64,000 nt of DNA. Origin: Mycolicibacterium tusciae. Lineage in GTDB: Bacteria; Actinomycetota; Actinomycetes; Mycobacteriales; Mycobacteriaceae. Each line of letters opens with the position of its first letter. Positions within the stretch are counted from its first letter, which is position 1. The notes beneath the pieces were generated by a model that was not told the origin of the DNA, ran no database searches, and saw only the letters and a program-made list of their open reading frames with translations. This document shows positions 62,448 to 64,000 of the stretch, one piece after another. The translations under genes and the position numbers were made by a program. The stretch is taken from NCBI RefSeq assembly GCF_002086795.1, contig NZ_MVIM01000013.1:102180-166179 (forward strand). Direction: 5' to 3'.

Positions 62448-63884
62448 ATGCCGCTCGCGGAGGGACAGGAGCTCGCCGGGTACACCATCGTGCGCTCACT
62501 CGGCGCCGGTGGTATGGGCGAGGTCTATCTGGCCCAGCATCCCCGGCTGCCGCGCTATGACGCACTGAAGGTGCTCTCGGCAACCGTCTGCGCCGACAGT
62601 GAGTACCGGAAGCGGTTCAACCGGGAGGCCGACATCGCGGCCACGCTGTGGCACCAGCACATCGTGGAGGTGCATGACCGCGGTGATGTCGACGGCCAGT
62701 TGTGGATCTCGATGGACTACGTCGAGGGCACCGACGCGCACCGACTGCTGTCGGAGAGCTACCCGGACGGTATGCCTCCCGACGACGTCGTGCGCATCAT
62801 CACCGCCGTCGCGGACGCCCTCGACTACGCCCACGACCGCGGGCTGCTGCACCGCGACGTCAAGCCCGCCAACATCCTGCTGGCCAACTACGGGACCACC
62901 AACGAGCGGATCATGCTGGCCGATTTCGGGATCGCCAGACGGATCGGGGACGGGGCGACCACGAATCTGACGGCCACCAACATGACCGTCGGCACCGTCG
63001 CGTACGCCGCTCCCGAGCAGCTCATGGGCGACGGCATCGACGGCCGGGCCGACCAATATGCGCTGGCGGCAACCGCCTTTCAGCTGTTGACCGGGACGCC
63101 ACCGTTTCAGCATGAGAACCCCGCGGTCGTCATCAGCCAGCACCTGACCGGCGACATACCCGCGATCGGTGCCCGCAGGCCCGAATTGTCCAATCTCGGA
63201 ACGGCTTTCGAGAAGGCGCTGGCGAAGTCGCCGAAGGACCGGTTCGCCAAGTGTGTCGATTTTGCCCGTGCGCTCGCTCATCGGACGGACGCCACCATCT
63301 CCGGTTCCGGCCCGGTGTGGCACTCCGGTCCGGCAGCCATGGCCGCCCACTCGGAGCCGACGATGTCCGCGCATTCCGCTGCGGGGGCATCCAAACCCAG
63401 ACATGCCATGGCCGAAACCCAGTCTGGCCGCCGATGGGTGCTGCCCGCGGCCGTCGCGGTGCTCGTGATCGCCGTCGCTGCAGGCGCTTTCGTGCTGTTC
63501 GATCGTGGCCGAGATCGCCCGGCGGAGGCCAAGGCGCCACCGACGACCGCGTCGGCACCGGCGCCCGCACCGCCGGGGGGCGTGGCCCTGCCGGTGGTGG
63601 TCGTGGGGGCGGAGTGCGGCACGCTCGGTGAGGCCGGGCTCACCGAGACCGGCGCCCCGGCGTACTGTGCGCACCTGCCGACCACCGGCGCGTCGATCTG
63701 GTCGATGTATCCCGGTCAGATCTCCAGTCCCACAGTCACTCCCGGGCCCGACGCTGTTGCACTTCCCTCGGAGAGCCAGCAGCCGGTACTGGTGTGCATG
63801 GAGCAGACCGGACAATCACACGTCGACTGCCACAGCGACATTCTCGAGGTCGACGACTCCGAGACGCCGACCGCCTCGCCGTAG
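62448..63884 (+). CDS. Transmembrane Ser/Thr protein kinase (Pkn family)
   Basis: A 478-residue receptor-type kinase. The kinase domain (about 10-275) has the P-loop LGAGGMGEVYLAQHPRLPRY, catalytic Lys in YDALKVLS, GLLHRDVKPANILLANYGT, ADFGIARRIGD and the activation loop TNLTATNMTVGTVAYAAPEQ with candidate phospho-Thr. After a Ser/Ala/Pro linker a single membrane helix (VLPAAVAVLVIAVAAGAFVL) leads to a small outer domain of about 100 residues with four Cys (AECGTLGEAGL, APAYCAHL, VLVCMEQT, VDCHSD), likely two disulfides. It is not one of the PASTA-type kinases. Which M. tuberculosis Pkn it equals cannot be said from here. Confidence 0.9.
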   Translation: MPLAEGQELAGYTIVRSLGAGGMGEVYLAQHPRLPRYDALKVLSATVCADSEYRKRFNREADIAATLWHQHIVEVHDRGDVDGQLWISMDYVEGTDAHRLLSESYPDGMPPDDVVRIITAVADALDYAHDRGLLHRDVKPANILLANYGTTNERIMLADFGIARRIGDGATTNLTATNMTVGTVAYAAPEQLMGDGIDGRADQYALAATAFQLLTGTPPFQHENPAVVISQHLTGDIPAIGARRPELSNLGTAFEKALAKSPKDRFAKCVDFARALAHRTDATISGSGPVWHSGPAAMAAHSEPTMSAHSAAGASKPRHAMAETQSGRRWVLPAAVAVLVIAVAAGAFVLFDRGRDRPAEAKAPPTTASAPAPAPPGGVALPVVVVGAECGTLGEAGLTETGAPAYCAHLPTTGASIWSMYPGQISSPTVTPGPDAVALPSESQQPVLVCMEQTGQSHVDCHSDILEVDDSETPTASP

Positions 63885-63890
63885 CGCCGA

Positions 63891-64000
63891 CTAATTGTCG
63901 GTTGGTGGTGGTGGTTCGTAGGGGTCGTACCACCACCATTGGGCCCGTTCGCCGAGGGGTCCGCGGTAGGCAGGTACGTCGGGTGGGGGTGTGTTGGGTG
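63891..64000 (-). CDS. C-terminal end of an unidentified Pro/Trp-rich protein (partial)
   Basis: Reading the minus strand from the window edge gives NTPPPDVPAYRGPLGERAQW, WWYDPYEPPPPTDN and a TAG stop (63893-63891). The composition is coherent (Pro-rich with a WWWYDPYEPP tail) and has a protein-like codon pattern, so I take it as the end of a real gene convergent with the kinase. The family cannot be named from 36 residues. The start lies beyond the window. Confidence 0.6.
   Translation of the reverse strand, partial: PNTPPPDVPAYRGPLGERAQWWWYDPYEPPPPTDN

Overview
The window comes from a high-GC, fast-growing-type mycobacterium (Mycolicibacterium/Mycobacterium). It carries the mycolate and arabinogalactan genes (accD4, pks13, fadD32, antigen 85 genes, aftB, ubiA, glfT2, glf, erp) together with espR, ethA/ethR and the Rv3850/hns-like genes. 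Most of it is collinear, in inverted order, with the Mycobacterium tuberculosis region from about Rv3856c back to Rv3799c. The Rv numbers here are from memory and were not checked by a search. GC-rich codons, GTG starts and leaderless -10 elements (TANNNT 6-8 nt before the start codon) occur throughout.

Layout. 1-3.7 kb: end of a hyc-type, complex I-related membrane complex (hycD end, hycP, hycQ, hycE). 3.7-10 kb: TIGR03086-type protein, PHP hydrolase, DNA polymerase IV, the divergent ethR/ethA pair, rraA and a TipA-like MerR regulator. 10-13 kb: hns-like, copD/copC-like genes and the Rv3850 homologue. 13-15.7 kb: a plus-strand insertion relative to M. tuberculosis with a Pro-rich membrane protein, an ImmA/IrrE-like peptidase and a seven-TM protein. 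15.7-19.2 kb: espR, a GDT1-type cation exporter under a yybP-ykoY Mn riboswitch, a 177-aa conserved protein, and a divergent Ni-superoxide dismutase pair (maturation protease and sodN). 19.2-26.3 kb: a cluster of DnaA-box-like sites, rhodanese, DUF4328, glpQ1, LCP protein, CPBP protease, a DUF2470 protein with an IdeR box, pheA and a phosphoglycerate mutase-like gene. 26.3-29.7 kb: small Cys-rich protein, zincin-like protein, septum-formation protein, serS. 29.7-33.5 kb: a TetR-controlled oxidoreductase cluster where M. tuberculosis has its sulfolipid region. 33.5-37.8 kb: Rieske/MBL protein and partner, two acyltransferases, HAD hydrolase. 37.8-52.4 kb: peptidoglycan-recognition amidase, erp, then the galactan/arabinan operon glf-glfT2-PAP2-ubiA-aftB and three antigen 85-family genes, a lipoprotein and a cutinase-like lipase. 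52.5-61.4 kb: fadD32-pks13-accD4. 61.4-64 kb: DUF4331 protein, a transmembrane Ser/Thr kinase and the end of a convergent unknown gene.

How it works together. The right half builds the mycolyl-arabinogalactan envelope. FadD32 and AccD4 activate the two fatty acyl substrates, Pks13 condenses them, and the antigen 85 enzymes transfer the product. Glf/GlfT2 make galactan, and UbiA, the PAP2 phosphatase and AftB supply and attach arabinose. Erp, the amidase, LCP and septum-formation proteins are other envelope genes.

The most unusual features are the nickel SOD pair in the slot where M. tuberculosis has sodA, with a non-canonical Ni-hook (Tyr where Pro is expected); the hydrogenase-like HycE without NiFe ligands; an MPT51 that keeps the nucleophile-position Ser; and several readable regulatory sites (Mn riboswitch with a competing hairpin, MerR promoter with 19-bp spacer, EthR repeats, IdeR box, a perfect TetR-type palindrome and a DnaA-box cluster).
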